NCBI GenBank assembly: GCA_040221415.1
Contig: JAVKEN010000023.1
Location: forward strand, 1-19,612
From: JAVKEN01 sp040221415
GTDB lineage: Bacteria; Pseudomonadota; Alphaproteobacteria; Rickettsiales; JABSSG01
Reading direction: 5' to 3'
DNA length: 19,612 nt
Part shown: piece after piece, positions 1-7,432 of the stretch
Numbering within the stretch: position 1 is the first letter of the stretch
Layout: every line of letters begins with the position of its first letter
Translations under genes and position numbers: made by a program
The notes under the pieces: generated by a model
The model's input: only the letters and a program-made list of their open reading frames with translations
Told to the model about the DNA's origin: nothing
Databases searched by the model: none

Positions 1-351
1 TACGAAAGCTTTATGGCGCATGGTTTTTGTTTCTTGTGGGACCCGGGACTAGTTTGGTTGCATATTTTATCTGACCTTATTACGGCTCTCGCGTATTTTT
101 CAATACCTGCCTTCATTTACTATATAATTTATTACGGCAAAAAAAATGTGCCCTATAAGTGGCTGTTTGTGCTTTTTTGTGCCTTTATTTTTTTATGTGG
201 ACTTACCCACATAGTAAATATATTGACTTTATGGTACCCGTATTACTGGGTGCAAGGAGTTGTGAAAGCTTTGACAGGTGTTGTTTCTATCGTTACAGCG
301 ATATCTCTCTCTGTATTACTTCCTTCAGTAGTTAAGATTTTAAAAAAATAA
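1..351 (+). CDS. Stand-alone ethylene-receptor-like (ETR1-type) membrane domain protein, 5' partial
   Basis: The protein is three predicted membrane helices and little else: about residues 13-41, 48-72 and 82-107, counting from the ATG at 13. It matches the ethylene-binding domain of plant ETR1. D21, Y28, I31, P32, C62 and H66 correspond to ETR1 D25, Y32, I35, P36, C65 and H69. The last two are the copper(I) ligands needed for ethylene binding, in the motif LCGLTH. Spacing is identical apart from one extra residue between P32 and C62. The reading frame stays open to the left edge (four codons before the ATG), and related bacterial domains usually have a few residues before the HGxC motif, so the true start is probably outside the window. 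The gene stops right after helix 3 with no GAF or kinase part. A histidine kinase starts 2 nt later in another frame, so the two are probably translationally coupled and work together. The family match is strong; ethylene as ligand is inferred. Confidence 0.85.
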   Translation, partial: YESFMAHGFCFLWDPGLVWLHILSDLITALAYFSIPAFIYYIIYYGKKNVPYKWLFVLFCAFIFLCGLTHIVNILTLWYPYYWVQGVVKALTGVVSIVTAISLSVLLPSVVKILKK

Positions 352-353
352 GT

Positions 354-1835
354 ATGTTGATTTCTAGCAACAAAGAAAAAGACCGGTTTGTTGTTAGTAG
401 CTATTTATATGTAGCACTTACTTTTACAATTGGTTTGCTAGTAACTGTTGTTTTATTTGTTGCAGTTATAAAATATTCTACAAAAGAATATATGCATCCT
501 ATTAGCAAGGAAAATGTAAAAAGCATTTTTAAGTTAGTTGATCGGAATTTCCAAATTATTGAGAACAAAATAAATAATTTAGAAAATCACTGCTTTCTAA
601 AGATAGAAGGCGGCTTATTGTCATGTGAATTAAAGGGGCAGAATATTAAGAATAAAATCAACGCCCTACCTAAAGAGGGGTTGTTTATCGGTAAGGAAAT
701 TGTATATCAAAAAAGCAAAAATAAAAATGTTATATTGAGCTCTAATATTCTTGATAAAAGATTTATCTACCTTCTAGAAGGTGGCACTCTAAGGATTTAT
801 AACAATAAAGAAGATGCTTTTGTTCCACACATCTCCATAAGAAACCTGAATTATAGCAATAAAAGAAAGAATGAAGGATTTCTTAAGAAAATTGCATTTC
901 TAGAAAAATATTATCATGTAGTATACTCACCTCATTCAAAAAGTAATGGGTTAAGTAAGAATACATATTTGTATTTGGGTGTGGTTTTATTTCTTGGAGT
1001 GTCGCTCAGTATTGTGGTTTCTGTTTTTATGTATAACTCCCTGTTAAGGAATTATATGTTGAATGAAGCCAATAAGAATCTCAGAAAAAGCAGGGGTAAT
1101 TTAAGAAGGCTATTAAGTGCGCAAAAGAAGTTGAATCAAGAATTATCAGAAGCATATAATACACTCGACGATTTCATGAAAATTGCTTCACACGATTTAA
1201 AAGAACCTTTACGAGGAATAAATCTAAACTCAGATATTCTTAAAGAGGATTTAAAGAATAGTCACTCGAGAGACTTAATTAAAAGGGCTGACAGAATTCA
1301 GCTTTTGGCTAAAAAATCTTATCAACTTGTAGAGGATTTGGCTTATATATCAAGGATAGCAAATTATGATATGCATTTAGAGGATGTTTCTTTGTCAAGT
1401 ATAGTTAGAAGCGCCTGTGACCTCTTAATCGATCAAATTGATAAAGACGAGATAAAAATTATTATTTCTTCGTCTCTATCGCAAAGCATAAAGTGCAGCA
1501 AGCTTTATATGACTCAGGTTTTTTATAACTTAATAAGTAATGCCATAAGATATAATAACAAGAAAGAAAAGATTATTGAGATAGGAGTAGGTAAAATAAA
1601 TGACTTGAAATATTTCTTTGTCAAAGATAATGGCAATGGCATTGCCAAACAATTTCACAAAGTTATATTTAAAATGTTTAAAAAGCTTGATACTGGATTA
1701 GAATCTAAGAAGGGTTCTGGAGTTGGTTTATCAATAGTAAAAAAAATTATTGAAAGGCACCAAGGTGATATTTGGGTTGAGTCCTCAGAAGGAAATGGAG
1801 CAAAATTCTGCTTCACTATCCAAGGTGCGCGCTAA
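354..1835 (+). CDS. Membrane sensor histidine kinase with its own extracytoplasmic domain
   Basis: Residues of about 15-39 and 204-226 are hydrophobic membrane helices. They flank an extracytoplasmic region of about 165 residues that I do not recognise. A likely coiled coil (236-272) leads into a HisKA domain with the phosphoacceptor H280 in the motif ASHDLKEPLRG, typical of phytochrome-type kinases. The HATPase domain has N box N396, G1 box DNGNG (425-429) and G2 box GSGVG (454-458), so all catalytic boxes are intact. The ATG lies 2 nt after the stop of the ethylene-binding-like gene and has no clear Shine-Dalgarno sequence, which suggests translation by coupling. The kinase should autophosphorylate H280 and pass phosphate to the regulator encoded just downstream. 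An attractive model is that the upstream small membrane protein supplies or modulates the input, as the fused domain does in ETR1-like kinases. That partnership is inferred. Confidence 0.95.
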   Translation: MLISSNKEKDRFVVSSYLYVALTFTIGLLVTVVLFVAVIKYSTKEYMHPISKENVKSIFKLVDRNFQIIENKINNLENHCFLKIEGGLLSCELKGQNIKNKINALPKEGLFIGKEIVYQKSKNKNVILSSNILDKRFIYLLEGGTLRIYNNKEDAFVPHISIRNLNYSNKRKNEGFLKKIAFLEKYYHVVYSPHSKSNGLSKNTYLYLGVVLFLGVSLSIVVSVFMYNSLLRNYMLNEANKNLRKSRGNLRRLLSAQKKLNQELSEAYNTLDDFMKIASHDLKEPLRGINLNSDILKEDLKNSHSRDLIKRADRIQLLAKKSYQLVEDLAYISRIANYDMHLEDVSLSSIVRSACDLLIDQIDKDEIKIIISSSLSQSIKCSKLYMTQVFYNLISNAIRYNNKKEKIIEIGVGKINDLKYFFVKDNGNGIAKQFHKVIFKMFKKLDTGLESKKGSGVGLSIVKKIIERHQGDIWVESSEGNGAKFCFTIQGAR

Positions 1836-1892
1836 CAAAAATATTGCAAAAGGGCGTAATTAGGTCATACTTAAACGCATGGATGCAAAGTG

Positions 1893-2348
1893 ATGGGTAA
1901 TATGAGCGAAAATCAGTATAAGTTAAAAATTCTTATTATTGACGATAATGAAGATGATTTTGAAACTATGCAGAGAGCCACCAAGAAAATAGAGTTCCCA
2001 TGCAGCTTGTATTGGTGTGAGTCAGGACAAAAAGGGTATAATTTTTTAAAGCAAATCGCTGAGAAAGAATCAAGCTCTGAACTGCCAAATATTATCTTTC
2101 TTGACATCAATATGCCTGGGTTAGATGGAAAGCAGACACTGGATTTGATTAAAAAAGACAGATTTCTGTCTTCTATACCAATTTTAATGTTCACTACTTC
2201 TAGCAACGAAAAGGATATAAAAGATTGTTACGGCTTGGGTGCAAGCTCTTATATACCAAAGCCACATTCATATGAAGATTTAATTAAGATCTTCAAAGTA
2301 ATTGATCAATACTGGTTGGATGTAAGCGCATTGCCAAAAATGAATTAA
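1893..2348 (+). CDS. Single-domain response regulator, Rcp1-like receiver
   Basis: This is a receiver domain only, with no DNA-binding or enzymatic output. Numbered from the GTG at 1890, the acidic pocket is D18/D19, the phosphoacceptor is D72 (motif FLDINMPGLDG), the conserved Thr is T102/T103 and the conserved Lys is K124 (IPKPHS). The IDDNEDD start and the longer insertion before the phosphoacceptor strand match the Rcp1 family. Members partner with phytochrome-like and ethylene-receptor-like histidine kinases, as in the cyanobacterium Synechocystis. It follows the kinase gene by about 55 nt on the same strand and is almost certainly its phosphate acceptor. The start is uncertain: GTG 1890, ATG 1893 and ATG 1902 are in frame, and only weak Shine-Dalgarno-like bases (GGA at 1881, GGG at 1895) are visible. 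I list the ATG at 1893. The downstream output is unknown and may be a protein-protein interaction. Confidence 0.92.
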   Translation: MGNMSENQYKLKILIIDDNEDDFETMQRATKKIEFPCSLYWCESGQKGYNFLKQIAEKESSSELPNIIFLDINMPGLDGKQTLDLIKKDRFLSSIPILMFTTSSNEKDIKDCYGLGASSYIPKPHSYEDLIKIFKVIDQYWLDVSALPKMN

Positions 2349-2408
2349 AAATATTTCTTTTGCGCATAGAAACTCGTATATTCACTGAACCAGAACTGAT
2401 TTACTTTG

Positions 2409-3686
2409 ATGGATAGAATTATTTCAAAATATATCACTACTTTTTTCTTAGGCTTCAATAGTGGAGTAAGCTATGCAACTTTAGGGGCTGTGCTTACCAT
2501 ATATTTAAATGACTTTAGTATAAGCTATGTACTTTTAGGTTTTCTTTCTTTGAGATTACTTCCATATTCTTTTAAAGGTTTTTGGTCTCCTGTTTTAGAT
2601 ATTATGCCTATGAGATTGTTTCCAGCAGGGTTTGGACATCGTAAAAGTTGGGTAGTTTTTACGCAGATTATTATTGCGCTATGCTTTTTAATTTTTGGCT
2701 TATTAAAAAATCCACAAGATCAAATATGGTTGATAACAATTAATGCAGTTGTTGCAGCTTTTATGGCAGCATCTTATGACAATGTGTTACATGGATATAG
2801 AATAGAGTTATTTCCTCAAGAATTGCAGCCTAAAGCGAATACAATAATATCTATAAGCTTTAAAATAGGTTTCTTTGCTTCTTTAGGGGCTTCATTGGTT
2901 ATAACAGAATATCTTGCATGGGAAATATTCTTTATTGTTTTATCTTTGGTGTATATACCTGGAATAGTAATATTCATATTTTCTTATGAAAAAAAATCTA
3001 TAAGCAAAAACTTGTCAATTTCTCAAAATTTTAAGCAAGTAAAAAGAAATTACTTTGCTCCATTTATGGCTTTGGTAAAAAGTAAGTATGCTTTGCCGAT
3101 TGCTATAATAGTGATGTTTTTTAAAGCGAGTGATTCTTTTATGGATACTTTGCTTGTTCCATATTTATTAGAAATTGGTTTCAGCAAGACACAAACAGCT
3201 GGTTACAGCAAATTTATAGGCTTTATATCCTATACGATTGGAACTCTTGTTGGTGGTTATTTTTTGCACAAAAAGATTCATATTATTAAAACAATGATTT
3301 GTGTTGAGATTCTATCAGCGATATCAAACCTTGGCTTTATACCTCTGATGTACTACAAAAGCACCTTGTTGCTATCGATAGTATCCTTGCTAGAAAGCAT
3401 GAGTTCAAGTATGTGCAATATCGTTTTAATTACATTTCTTAGTTATTTTAGTAAGTCTACACTGAGGTTTAGTGGCACATTTTATGCTGTTCTTCAGTCA
3501 TTATCTTTACTGAATAGATTTATAATTTCTTCTTTTTCTGGGTTAACTGTTGAAGTTTTTGGTTGGAAAGTTTTTTTAATAGCTTCATCGCTATTGTCTA
3601 TTCCAGCTTTATGTGGGTGCTTTTATTTGTTATCAAGGCAAGAAGAAGCAACGAGTTTCTTTCGTAAAGCAAGAGAAGCAGAGTAA
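2409..3686 (+). CDS. AmpG-like major facilitator superfamily permease
   Basis: This is a polytopic inner-membrane carrier of about 425 residues with roughly 12 hydrophobic segments. The N-terminal half carries the AmpG/acetyl-CoA-transporter signature: a PYSFKGFWSPVLD loop between helices 2 and 3, an HRKSWVVFTQ segment, and the helix-4/5 region around DNVLHGYRIELFP. AmpG proteins import muropeptides (GlcNAc-anhydroMurNAc peptides) for cell-wall recycling. Several AT-rich alphaproteobacteria carry divergent AmpG paralogues of unknown substrate, so the substrate here is not assured. The frame also has a TTG at 2406, but the ATG directly after it at 2409 is the more likely start. It lies 57 bp downstream of the response-regulator gene and could be co-transcribed with it. 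Its stop is only 7 bp from the stop of the convergent ABC ATPase gene, which leaves no room for a conventional terminator. Confidence 0.85.
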   Translation: MDRIISKYITTFFLGFNSGVSYATLGAVLTIYLNDFSISYVLLGFLSLRLLPYSFKGFWSPVLDIMPMRLFPAGFGHRKSWVVFTQIIIALCFLIFGLLKNPQDQIWLITINAVVAAFMAASYDNVLHGYRIELFPQELQPKANTIISISFKIGFFASLGASLVITEYLAWEIFFIVLSLVYIPGIVIFIFSYEKKSISKNLSISQNFKQVKRNYFAPFMALVKSKYALPIAIIVMFFKASDSFMDTLLVPYLLEIGFSKTQTAGYSKFIGFISYTIGTLVGGYFLHKKIHIIKTMICVEILSAISNLGFIPLMYYKSTLLLSIVSLLESMSSSMCNIVLITFLSYFSKSTLRFSGTFYAVLQSLSLLNRFIISSFSGLTVEVFGWKVFLIASSLLSIPALCGCFYLLSRQEEATSFFRKAREAE

Positions 3687-3693
3687 AGTGTTG

Positions 3694-4446
3694 CTATTTA
3701 TTTTTAGAGCTTGATTCATTATGAAATTTGATCATATCATCTACATTACCATGCGCAATAATTTCTCCTTTCCCCATAACTATGGCCTTGTTACAAAACT
3801 TTCTAATAATATTGTTGTTATGAGATGCAAGAACTAAAATTTTAGCATTTTTCATTAACTCCTTAGTCCTGCGTTCTACCTTATGTAAAAAATTTCTATC
3901 TCCTGCACCAATCATTTCATCTAGGATCAGAATTTCTGGAGTTATGCATGTGGATACAGAGAATGCTAGCCTTAATGCCATGCCGCTAGAATAAGTCCTC
4001 ATTGGTAAGTTGATATATTCACCTAGCTCCGAAAATTCGATTATCTCATCAATTTTTGATTTGATTAGTTTAAAAGTCATCCCCATGAAAATTCCGCGCA
4101 TTATAATGTTTTCATAACCGGTAGCTTCAAACTCCATACCAAGTTGAATATTAGTTAACGATGAAACTTTACCTTTTACTTCAACGGATCCATTTGTAGG
4201 TTTATAAATATCAGATATAACTTTTAAGATTGTGCTTTTTCCAGCACCATTGTGGCCAAGTATAGCCAATCTATCTCCGTTATTTATTTCGAAGCTTATG
4301 TTTTTTAATGCTCTAACAATTTTAGCTTGATTGTAGTGAGACACTTTACCGCCAACAGCTTGAAAAAACTTCTGCCTAATGGAGTGCGACTTTGTATTAA
4401 AAATTGGATAATCCAAAGTAACATTTTTTAATTTTACGTATGCCAT
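3694..4446 (-). CDS. wzt: Polysaccharide-export ABC transporter ATPase, Wzt/KpsT family without a C-terminal sugar-binding domain
   Basis: This is the nucleotide-binding subunit that powers export of an undecaprenyl- or lipid-linked glycan. It has Walker A GHNGAGKST (64-72), signature YSSGM (152-156), Walker B ILILDE (172-177) and the switch His H209. The family-specific start, with a DYP motif followed by residues 20-45 that are basic and precede the ATPase core, is that of RfbE/Wzt/KpsT proteins. At 250 residues it ends just after the ATPase core and lacks the C-terminal carbohydrate-binding domain of Wzt proteins that recognise a capped O-antigen chain. This fits KpsT-type or short Wzt transporters. 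It starts 6 bp after the permease stop and forms a two-gene minus-strand operon with it. The assignment is secure at family level; O-antigen versus capsule cannot be told. Confidence 0.93.
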   Translation of the reverse strand: MAYVKLKNVTLDYPIFNTKSHSIRQKFFQAVGGKVSHYNQAKIVRALKNISFEINNGDRLAILGHNGAGKSTILKVISDIYKPTNGSVEVKGKVSSLTNIQLGMEFEATGYENIIMRGIFMGMTFKLIKSKIDEIIEFSELGEYINLPMRTYSSGMALRLAFSVSTCITPEILILDEMIGAGDRNFLHKVERRTKELMKNAKILVLASHNNNIIRKFCNKAIVMGKGEIIAHGNVDDMIKFHNESSSKNK

Positions 4447-4452
4447 TTAAAC

Positions 4453-5292
4453 TTAAACCCAGAATGAAATTCTATACATGGCTCTTTTTAACATAAAAAA
4501 AGAAGCAGTGTATCCGATTACAGTAACTAACAAAGCAGCGCACCAATATGTAAAGTCAGGAGGATACCCTAGTATTGCATCGCGATTTATTTTTATAAAA
4601 ACATAGAATGGATTTAATATCATATATTTTTGTAAGTAGTAAGGAAGCATATCAACTTTCCATAGAATTGGAGTAGTCATCATAATCATGCCCATAAGGG
4701 AAGTAATCAATGGAGGCACGTCTCTAAACCTAGCTCCCATATATCCAAATAACACACTAATCCAAATGGAATTAATAAAAATTAGAGCAACTGCAGGCAC
4801 AAGAAAAATCAAGTTAATATTAACATTTACTCTAAAAAGTATAACAATAATTATCAAGACAATAAAATTATGTAAAAAACTAACAAAACTGTTCGTGGCA
4901 TTCGCGTACGCAAAGACTGATTTTGGACAAGGGATATCTAATAAAAAACTCTTCTCGGCATAGTAAAACTTTAAACCCTGCGTAATAACATGAGACATAT
5001 ATTCAAAAAATATCTTTCCAATTGCTAAATAGGGGAAAAACTCTTTAATGGGCATTTTAAATAAATATGCCCATATCAGGCCTAGTAGAGTGATTTGGAT
5101 GGATGTACTTAAAACATGCCATAATTGTCCAAATTTTGTTCTTTTATACCTAAGTTTGATTTCTTTTATTCCAAGGACGACCCACATTCTCCAATATAAG
5201 AGTCCCAACAGAAAGTCATACAAGACAGCTGTATAAGTATGCTTGTTATGGGTCTTAAATTTTTCAATGAAGTTAAAAAAAGCAGCTTTCAC
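4453..5292 (-). CDS. wzm: Polysaccharide-export ABC transporter permease, Wzm/KpsM (ABC-2 type)
   Basis: This is an inner-membrane permease of 279 residues with about six hydrophobic segments after a cytoplasmic N-terminus. It shows the ABC-2 polysaccharide exporter hallmark IKLRYKRTKFGQLW near residues 45-58, followed by the first helices, and a PFYVFIKINRDAILG loop before the last helices. It pairs with the ATPase encoded 6 bp downstream to move a completed glycan across the inner membrane. The start is a GTG at 5292-5290. An in-frame TAG stop lies immediately upstream, and the next Met is residue 36, inside the conserved region, so the GTG is the only reasonable start. A strong sigma70-type promoter lies about 30-58 bp upstream. 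Length and topology are normal for the family. Confidence 0.93.
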   Translation of the reverse strand: MKAAFFNFIEKFKTHNKHTYTAVLYDFLLGLLYWRMWVVLGIKEIKLRYKRTKFGQLWHVLSTSIQITLLGLIWAYLFKMPIKEFFPYLAIGKIFFEYMSHVITQGLKFYYAEKSFLLDIPCPKSVFAYANATNSFVSFLHNFIVLIIIVILFRVNVNINLIFLVPAVALIFINSIWISVLFGYMGARFRDVPPLITSLMGMIMMTTPILWKVDMLPYYLQKYMILNPFYVFIKINRDAILGYPPDFTYWCAALLVTVIGYTASFFMLKRAMYRISFWV

Positions 5293-5322
5293 CTAAAGAG
5301 TGTTATTTTAATTTCTCTGTTG

Positions 5323-5350
5323 ATTATAGAGTAAAAAATTATAATATCAA
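5323..5350 (-). promoter_or_regulatory. Strong sigma70-like promoter for the wzm-wzt operon
   Basis: Read on the minus strand, TTGATA (plus-strand 5350-5345, five of six consensus bases) is followed by a 16-bp spacer. TATAAT (5328-5323, six of six) comes next. Transcription would start near 5316 and give a leader of about 24 nt before the GTG at 5292. This is the best promoter match I found in the window. Confidence 0.6.
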
Positions 5351-5376
5351 TTTCTTCTGGACAGTGTTCAGCTGTG

Positions 5377-5404
5377 TTTGCAAAAAATGCACAGATAATA
5401 TAAT
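5377..5404 (+). promoter_or_regulatory. Candidate sigma70-like promoter for trhO
   Basis: A perfect TATAAT at 5399-5404 is preceded, with a 16-bp spacer, by a weak -35 (TTTGCA at 5377-5382, four of six bases). The start of transcription would be near 5411, about 25 nt before the ATG at 5436. It sits back to back with the wzm promoter in the 143-bp divergent gap. The region is AT-rich, so chance matches are possible. Confidence 0.4.
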
Positions 5405-5435
5405 CAATAGTATAAGAAATAAGTGAATTCTTGGT

Positions 5436-6194
5436 ATGAGTACTAATAAACATGAAATTATCATTTCAACTTTTTATAAATTCTTTAATAATTCTTTGTG
5501 TCGTGAAATAAAAGATGAGCTGAAGAAGTTTTGCTTAGTTAATAAGATCTTTGGTATAATTGTTATGGCTGAAGAGGGAGTTAACGCTACTGTATCTGGC
5601 TCAAAGAAAGATTTAGATTCTTTTTTTAGGTACATGAGTGATGAATATGGTTTTAATTTTGATAACATAAAAAATTCAAAAGTTGACTATCACCCATTTA
5701 GAAAAATAAAAGTAAAAATAAAAAAAGAAATTGTAACTTTGGGGATGCCAGGAATTAAAGGAGATAATGCTGGAACATATGTATCGCCAGAAAATTGGGA
5801 TGAGTTTATAAGCAGAGATGACGTGGTTCTAATTGATACTAGGAATGAGTATGAAACAGTTTTAGGGTCCTTTGAAGGAGCCGTGAACCCAAAAACAGAA
5901 AACTTTCGTGACTTTCCAATGTGGTTTAAGGAAAATAAAGCAAAATTTACGGGCAAAAAAATTGCAATGTGTTGTACAGGTGGAGTGAGGTGCGAAAAAT
6001 CTACATCTTATCTTAAAAACTTAGGCTTCAATGATGTCTACCACCTTGAGGGAGGGATATTAAATTACCTTATAAAATTAGGAAAAAAAACTAGAAAATG
6101 GTACGGTGATTGCTTTGTTTTCGATCAGAGAATTGCGGTTGATAATAAAATCAAGCAAGTGTTTACAACTAGTTGTTATTATAAAGACCAATAA
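5436..6194 (+). CDS. trhO: tRNA uridine(34) hydroxylase TrhO (YceA family, rhodanese domain)
   Basis: TrhO hydroxylates uridine 34 in the wobble position of certain tRNAs, the first step to 5-carboxymethoxy- or methoxy-uridine, using molecular oxygen. The N-terminal acylphosphatase-like domain (about 1-95) contains the family motif AEEGVNATVSGS. The C-terminal rhodanese domain (about 105-215) has the IDTRNEYE strand and the active-site loop CTGGVRCEK, with C180 as the catalytic Cys and C186 as the second conserved Cys. At 252 residues it lacks the C-terminal extension of the 350-residue E. coli protein, like the short forms of several alpha- and gammaproteobacteria. It is a housekeeping gene, divergent from the wzm-wzt operon and convergent with a glycosyltransferase gene, so it marks an edge of the glycan island. 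No clear Shine-Dalgarno sequence is visible before the ATG. Confidence 0.95.
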   Translation: MSTNKHEIIISTFYKFFNNSLCREIKDELKKFCLVNKIFGIIVMAEEGVNATVSGSKKDLDSFFRYMSDEYGFNFDNIKNSKVDYHPFRKIKVKIKKEIVTLGMPGIKGDNAGTYVSPENWDEFISRDDVVLIDTRNEYETVLGSFEGAVNPKTENFRDFPMWFKENKAKFTGKKIAMCCTGGVRCEKSTSYLKNLGFNDVYHLEGGILNYLIKLGKKTRKWYGDCFVFDQRIAVDNKIKQVFTTSCYYKDQ

Positions 6195-6228
6195 TTGGTT
6201 AGCGTAATTTCTTGACCAAAATTAGTAG

Positions 6229-6248
6229 CGCTTGCATTTTTTGCAGCG
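6229..6248. other. Small imperfect inverted repeat between convergent genes
   Basis: CGCTTGCA (6229-6236) and TGCAGCG (6242-6248) can pair over seven base pairs with one bulged T around a five-T loop. It lies in the 97-bp gap between the trhO stop and the stop of the convergent glycosyltransferase gene, where a bidirectional terminator would be expected. No U-tract follows on either strand, so a terminator role is only a possibility. Confidence 0.25.
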
Positions 6249-6291
6249 ATGATGGGTTAATATTTTTGTACATATCAAGATTAGGGCCCCT

Positions 6292-7341
6292 CTAATTCTT
6301 ATTTGGAGTTATTTTCTTAGCGATCCTTTTTAGGAGTTCGCAAATTAATTCCTTTATAACAAAATAAGATTGTTTGAATACTTCGCTTCCAGAAGAGGCT
6401 GAAGGAAATATATGTCTAGCATATAATTTAGACAGTATTTGAGCTTTGGTAGAATTCCTTAAGCTTCCTTCTCTCTTGAAAACCTCATACAAAGACTTAT
6501 GATGGATAAATTCAGGATCATAAAGAGTAAATATTTTGTCTATGGAATCACAATGATAATTACTTTTTGATTTCAAGCGATGAAAATGCTTTGATTTTAG
6601 AGCTATATTGTCACTAATGCAGTGGATTAAGCTTTTAGTGATAGGTAAATTTAAATTTTTCTTGATAGTAGATCTTATGGTATTCCAGTGACTGCTTCCT
6701 CCAATGTCTTTTGACTCAATAACTCTGTTCAAAATTTTTCTTGGTAAAATGATTCTTGGGTCAAAGCCATATTTTTCCATTAATGTGTACTCTATCAATG
6801 ATGTCCAACCATCTGTTGAAGGAGATAGTCCAAAACCTCCAAGTGTCAAAATCCATTCTTTAGTAAAAATAGGCCAACTTTCATTATGCTCTGTAATATC
6901 ATCATAAGTTGGATTTTTTCCGTAATAAACATCATCTTGATGAAGAGTAAATGGGAATTTACTTCCGAGCTTTTGGACTCCAATTTCATACGAATCAAAC
7001 ATTACTTGATCCCAGCCTTTTAGCAATACAACATCATCCGCGATGATCCAAAACATTTTTGTATTTGTGGGTGATTTAAAAAATAAATCGTTATAAGCTT
7101 TATGTAAGTCTAGATAACCTTGAGCTCTTGGAGTTTTTATATATTCTATTGAGATCTTACTTAAAGAACTATTTTTTATCTCCTTAAGCAAATTAGCTGT
7201 TTCTGAGTCATCCTCATCAATTTTTAACTTGAGACAGACTCTAGAAGTATTCCTAACTGTTTTATTTATGTTATCAATAAGTTTAGCCAGATTTTTGGTG
7301 TTGCCATTCCTACTTCTAGATGACATTATAATCGTGATCAT
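6292..7341 (-). CDS. GT-A-like glycosyltransferase (family shared with the two proteins at the right end)
   Basis: This is a soluble protein of 349 residues. The N-terminal half has a GT-A/nucleotide-diphospho-sugar-transferase look: a first strand ITIIMSSRSR, an acidic KIDEDD at 40-45, and a FWIIADDVVLLKGWD segment whose D102/D103 could be the metal- and nucleotide-binding acidic motif. The order of segments (first strand with SxRxR, IDxDD, GYLDLHKAYN, then aDDvvlxxGWD) is the same as in the proteins starting at 17173 and 19142, so the three are probably paralogues. Residues 235-349 are basic and do not resemble a known domain. The gene lies about 90 bp after the E1beta gene on the same strand and may be the last gene of that transcription unit. 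It likely transfers a sugar of the surface glycan; donor and acceptor are unknown. Confidence 0.6.
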   Translation of the reverse strand: MITIIMSSRSRNGNTKNLAKLIDNINKTVRNTSRVCLKLKIDEDDSETANLLKEIKNSSLSKISIEYIKTPRAQGYLDLHKAYNDLFFKSPTNTKMFWIIADDVVLLKGWDQVMFDSYEIGVQKLGSKFPFTLHQDDVYYGKNPTYDDITEHNESWPIFTKEWILTLGGFGLSPSTDGWTSLIEYTLMEKYGFDPRIILPRKILNRVIESKDIGGSSHWNTIRSTIKKNLNLPITKSLIHCISDNIALKSKHFHRLKSKSNYHCDSIDKIFTLYDPEFIHHKSLYEVFKREGSLRNSTKAQILSKLYARHIFPSASSGSEVFKQSYFVIKELICELLKRIAKKITPNKN

Positions 7342-7432
7342 AAGCTGTTTTTTTAGGAGTAAAAAATCTTTTTATTTCGTCTTTCGCTATCATAAGGCGT
7401 TATTAGCAAGTTGAGGTGTAGAATTTACCATT

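Noticed and set aside
340..370. Frameshift that split a fused ethylene receptor kinase into two genes
   Set aside because: The kinase begins with its own membrane helix and extracytoplasmic region, not with a GAF or linker that would directly continue the sensor domain, and it has a plausible ATG. A simple frameshift would not create this layout.
1913..2206. Minus-strand open frame of 97 codons inside the response regulator gene
   Set aside because: It mirrors a strongly conserved receiver domain on the plus strand and has no recognisable motifs; it is a shadow frame. The same holds for the other open frames lying antisense to clear genes.
5361..5378. Palindromic operator around ACAG...CTGT in the wzm-trhO gap
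   Set aside because: Only four bases pair on each side and the inner part does not match, which is expected by chance.
6280..6296. Hairpin ATTAG/CTAAT at the end of the 6292-7341 gene as a terminator
   Set aside because: The stem is five weak base pairs, overlaps the stop codon and has no T-run on either strand.
7342..7432. Hidden small gene or terminator between the E1beta gene and the glycosyltransferase gene
   Set aside because: The 91-bp AT-rich gap has neither a convincing start with ribosome-binding site nor a stem followed by a T-run on the minus strand.
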